Shown here: piece after piece, positions 12,284 to 13,694 of the stretch | Layout of the letters: each line of letters begins with the position of its first letter | Position numbering within the stretch: position 1 is the first letter of the stretch | Source: Victivallales bacterium | GTDB taxonomy: Bacteria > Verrucomicrobiota > Lentisphaeria > Oligosphaerales > Oligosphaeraceae | NCBI GenBank assembly: GCA_017964325.1 | Contig: JAGCSE010000009.1 | Span: forward strand, 1-13,694 | Reading direction: 5' to 3' | DNA: 13,694 bases | Program-made: the position numbers and the translations under genes | Notes under the pieces: model-generated | Told to the model about the DNA's origin: nothing | What the model saw: only the letters and a program-made list of their open reading frames with translations | Database searches by the model: none

Positions 12284-13486
12284 ATGAATGATTTGAGCAA
12301 AAAACTTGCCGTCTATGCGGTGACAGACAGAAGCTGGCTGAACGGGCGTCAGTTGGTCGATGACATCCGTAAAGTTTTAGACGGCGGCGTGACAATTTTG
12401 CAGTTGCGCGAAAAGGAGCTGCCGTACGAAGAATTTCTCGCGGAAGCACGTGAAATCAAGGCGTTATGCGATTCATACGGCGTTCCGCTCATCATCAATG
12501 ACGAAGTCGGAATCGCAAAGGAACTAGGCGTCGGCGCGCATGTGGGGCAGCATGACGAATCGCTGGCCGAAGCCCGTGCGGAACTTGGGCCGAGTGCGAT
12601 CATCGGCGTTTCCTGCGAAAATGTCGCGCAGGCGATAGCGGCTAAGAAGGGCGGGGCGGACTATCTTGGCGTCGGAGCGGTGTTTCCGACTTCGACGAAG
12701 ACGGACGCCGCATTTGTTGACAGCCGTGAACTGGCGGCCATTTGCGCGGCGGTGTCGATTCCCGTCGTAGCGATTGGCGGCATTTCGCTGGAAAATATCA
12801 TGACGCTTGGCGGTTCGGGAATCGTCGGAGTAGCGGTTGTTTCAGCGTTGTTCGCCTCTGACGATCCGTTTGCCGCGACGGAGCGTTTGGCGAAAGAAGT
12901 CGATAAGATGCTGGAAATGCCAGTTTTGAAACAGAAAGGCGCGATCATTGATTTGGACGGGACGTTGATTGACAGCATTCCCTATTGGGACAGACTGGGT
13001 TACGACTATCTGGAATCAAAAGGAGTCACGCCGCATGCGGATTTGAAAGCGCAGCTTGATTCGATGGAAATCCCGTCGGGAGCGGCATATATCAAAGCGA
13101 CGTATGGTTTGAAGGAGGATGTTCCGACGATTTGCCGCGAACTGATCGCTGGCATTGAAAGCGTCTATCGCGAAAAAGCGCCGCTTTTGCCAGGAGCAAA
13201 GGAATTGCTAGAGAATCTTCGCAAAGAAGGTGTTCGCATGACGCTGTTTACGGCGACGGCTAAGCCGCTCGCAATTGCCGCGTTGCAGCGGACTGGCATC
13301 TATGATTTTTTCGACAGTGTGATTTCGACGATGGAGCTTGGCATCGAAAAGTCTTCTGCGGAAGCATATTATCGCGTCTTGGGGCGATTGGGAACGGCGT
13401 TGTCCGAAACGACCGTCTATGACGATGCGGAATATGCTCTCGAAGGCGCTAGAAAGGCCGGTTTTAAAGTTGTTAAGTGTCAATAA
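12284..13486 (+). CDS. thiE: Thiamine-phosphate synthase fused to a HAD phosphatase (ThiE-HAD)
   Basis: This 400-residue bifunctional protein joins two enzymes. Residues 1-210 are ThiE, which joins HMP-PP and thiazole phosphate into thiamine phosphate. Visible are YAVTDR (11-16), LQLREK (39-44), IINDE (N72, D73), HVGQHD (D91), S110, VFPTSTKTDA (133-142, with T136, T138 and K139) and VAIGGI (162-167). Residues about 217-400 are a HAD-superfamily phosphatase of the beta-phosphoglucomutase/phosphoglycolate-phosphatase type. Its four motifs are DLDGT (D223, D225), LFTATA (T323), K356 and VYDDAEY (D380, D381). The fused phosphatase probably acts on thiamine phosphate or a pathway intermediate, supplying free thiamine for pyrophosphorylation. 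This is inference. A second ATG lies at 12278, but AGG at 12274-12276 is 7 nt from ATG 12284 and too close to 12278, so the shorter form is chosen. It is the last gene of the thiM operon. Confidence 0.93.
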   Translation: MNDLSKKLAVYAVTDRSWLNGRQLVDDIRKVLDGGVTILQLREKELPYEEFLAEAREIKALCDSYGVPLIINDEVGIAKELGVGAHVGQHDESLAEARAELGPSAIIGVSCENVAQAIAAKKGGADYLGVGAVFPTSTKTDAAFVDSRELAAICAAVSIPVVAIGGISLENIMTLGGSGIVGVAVVSALFASDDPFAATERLAKEVDKMLEMPVLKQKGAIIDLDGTLIDSIPYWDRLGYDYLESKGVTPHADLKAQLDSMEIPSGAAYIKATYGLKEDVPTICRELIAGIESVYREKAPLLPGAKELLENLRKEGVRMTLFTATAKPLAIAALQRTGIYDFFDSVISTMELGIEKSSAEAYYRVLGRLGTALSETTVYDDAEYALEGARKAGFKVVKCQ

Positions 13487-13524
13487 ATAATAATATGTGA
13501 TGTTAGAAGACTACGGAAAGACAC

Positions 13525-13551
13525 CACAGATTACACAGATTATACAGATTG
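13525..13551. repeat. Three 9-bp units, CACAGATTA type
   Basis: CACAGATTA, CACAGATTA and TACAGATTG follow in register, 38 nt after the ThiE-HAD stop. Short CACAGATTA-type tandem repeats occur between genes in many unrelated bacterial genomes, in my recollection. Three units in a non-coding gap, with no gene nearby on either strand, fit that pattern. Confidence 0.8.
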
Positions 13552-13592
13552 CCTCGTAGCCATCGGCCTTTGTGCTAAAATGTCTGCATTGC

Positions 13593-13620
13593 CTTAAGCT
13601 TTCAGCTTTAAGCTCTTAGC
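13593..13620. repeat. Four degenerate TTTAAGC heptads (reverse orientation of the 3843 repeat)
   Basis: CTTAAGC, TTTCAGC, TTTAAGC and TCTTAGC follow each other in exact 7-bp register. Rotated, the consensus is AAGCTTT, the reverse complement of AAAGCTT, the unit at 3843-3875. Each unit keeps AGC at the end, while the first four bases vary. Confidence 0.65.
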
Positions 13621-13621
13621 T

Positions 13622-13657
13622 CCGAGAATCGGGATGGCCTCCGGTGGCTCGGCGTTT
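13622..13657 (+). terminator. Weak terminator-like hairpin after the thiamine operon
   Basis: CCGAG (13622-13626) and CTCGG (13648-13652) can pair, and after CG there is a run of four T (13654-13657). An alternative inner stem GCC/GGC competes. The 208-nt tail from 13487 to the window end holds no gene that I can support. The hairpin is 136 nt past the stop codon, so its role in ending the thiM-thiE transcript is uncertain. Confidence 0.3.
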
Positions 13658-13694
13658 TGAATGTGCTCCGCGCAAAGGAAAGAAAAATCTTTTA

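Noticed and set aside
13487..13694. tRNA or small ORF in the final non-coding tail
   Set aside because: I found no cloverleaf, no TTCRA T-loop context with matching arms, and no ORF with a ribosome binding site.

Overview
The window looks like chromosomal DNA of an anaerobic, carbohydrate-degrading bacterium of moderate GC. An oxygen-sensitive glycyl radical enzyme, a rubrerythrin, secreted glycoside-hydrolase-type proteins, a sodium:solute symporter and thiamine salvage genes together suggest a gut or sediment anaerobe. The overall style (signal-peptide GH proteins, heptanucleotide repeats between genes) reminds me of Lentisphaerota or other PVC bacteria. That placement is an impression, not a result. 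There are ten confident protein genes, one small antitoxin-like gene, and no rRNA, tRNA or CRISPR array that I can see.

Layout. 14-62: seven heptanucleotide repeats running into the ribosome binding site of a secreted GH43-type protein (70-1053, +). 1054-1289: no gene, but a mosaic of small hairpins and a likely bidirectional terminator. 1290-2168 (-): PHP-domain phosphoesterase. It is divergent, across a 154-bp shared control region, from a cytoplasmic calcineurin-like phosphoesterase (2323-3171, +). 3303-3836 (+): rubrerythrin with a good promoter and a stem-loop at the predicted 5' end of its mRNA. 3951-5411 (+): SSS-family symporter. Its predicted promoter overlaps a 13-bp inverted repeat that may also end the rubrerythrin transcript. 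5421-7463 (-): short, atypical glycyl radical enzyme, convergent with the symporter and without an activase nearby. 7542-7769 (-): lone ribbon-helix-helix antitoxin-like protein with a strong promoter and a palindromic operator candidate. Then, all on the plus strand: a secreted calcineurin-like phosphoesterase (7987-9114), nine perfect ATTAACA heptads (9114-9176), a large secreted TIM-barrel glycoside-hydrolase-like protein (9197-11380), ThiM (11436-12272) and a ThiE-HAD fusion (12284-13486). 13487-13694 is non-coding, with a 9-bp repeat, degenerate heptads and a weak terminator-like hairpin.

How the genes may work together. The GH43-like and large GH-like proteins would act outside the cytoplasm on polysaccharide, and the symporter could take up a released small molecule. 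ThiM and ThiE join recovered hydroxyethylthiazole to HMP-PP to make thiamine phosphate, and the fused HAD phosphatase could dephosphorylate that product or a related one. Rubrerythrin would protect oxygen-sensitive enzymes such as the glycyl radical enzyme.

The most distinctive signals are two classes of heptanucleotide tandem repeats, each seen at two sites in opposite orientations. Next come the activase-less glycyl radical enzyme with unusual motifs, the ThiE-HAD fusion without a TPP riboswitch, and the orphan antitoxin with its own operator.
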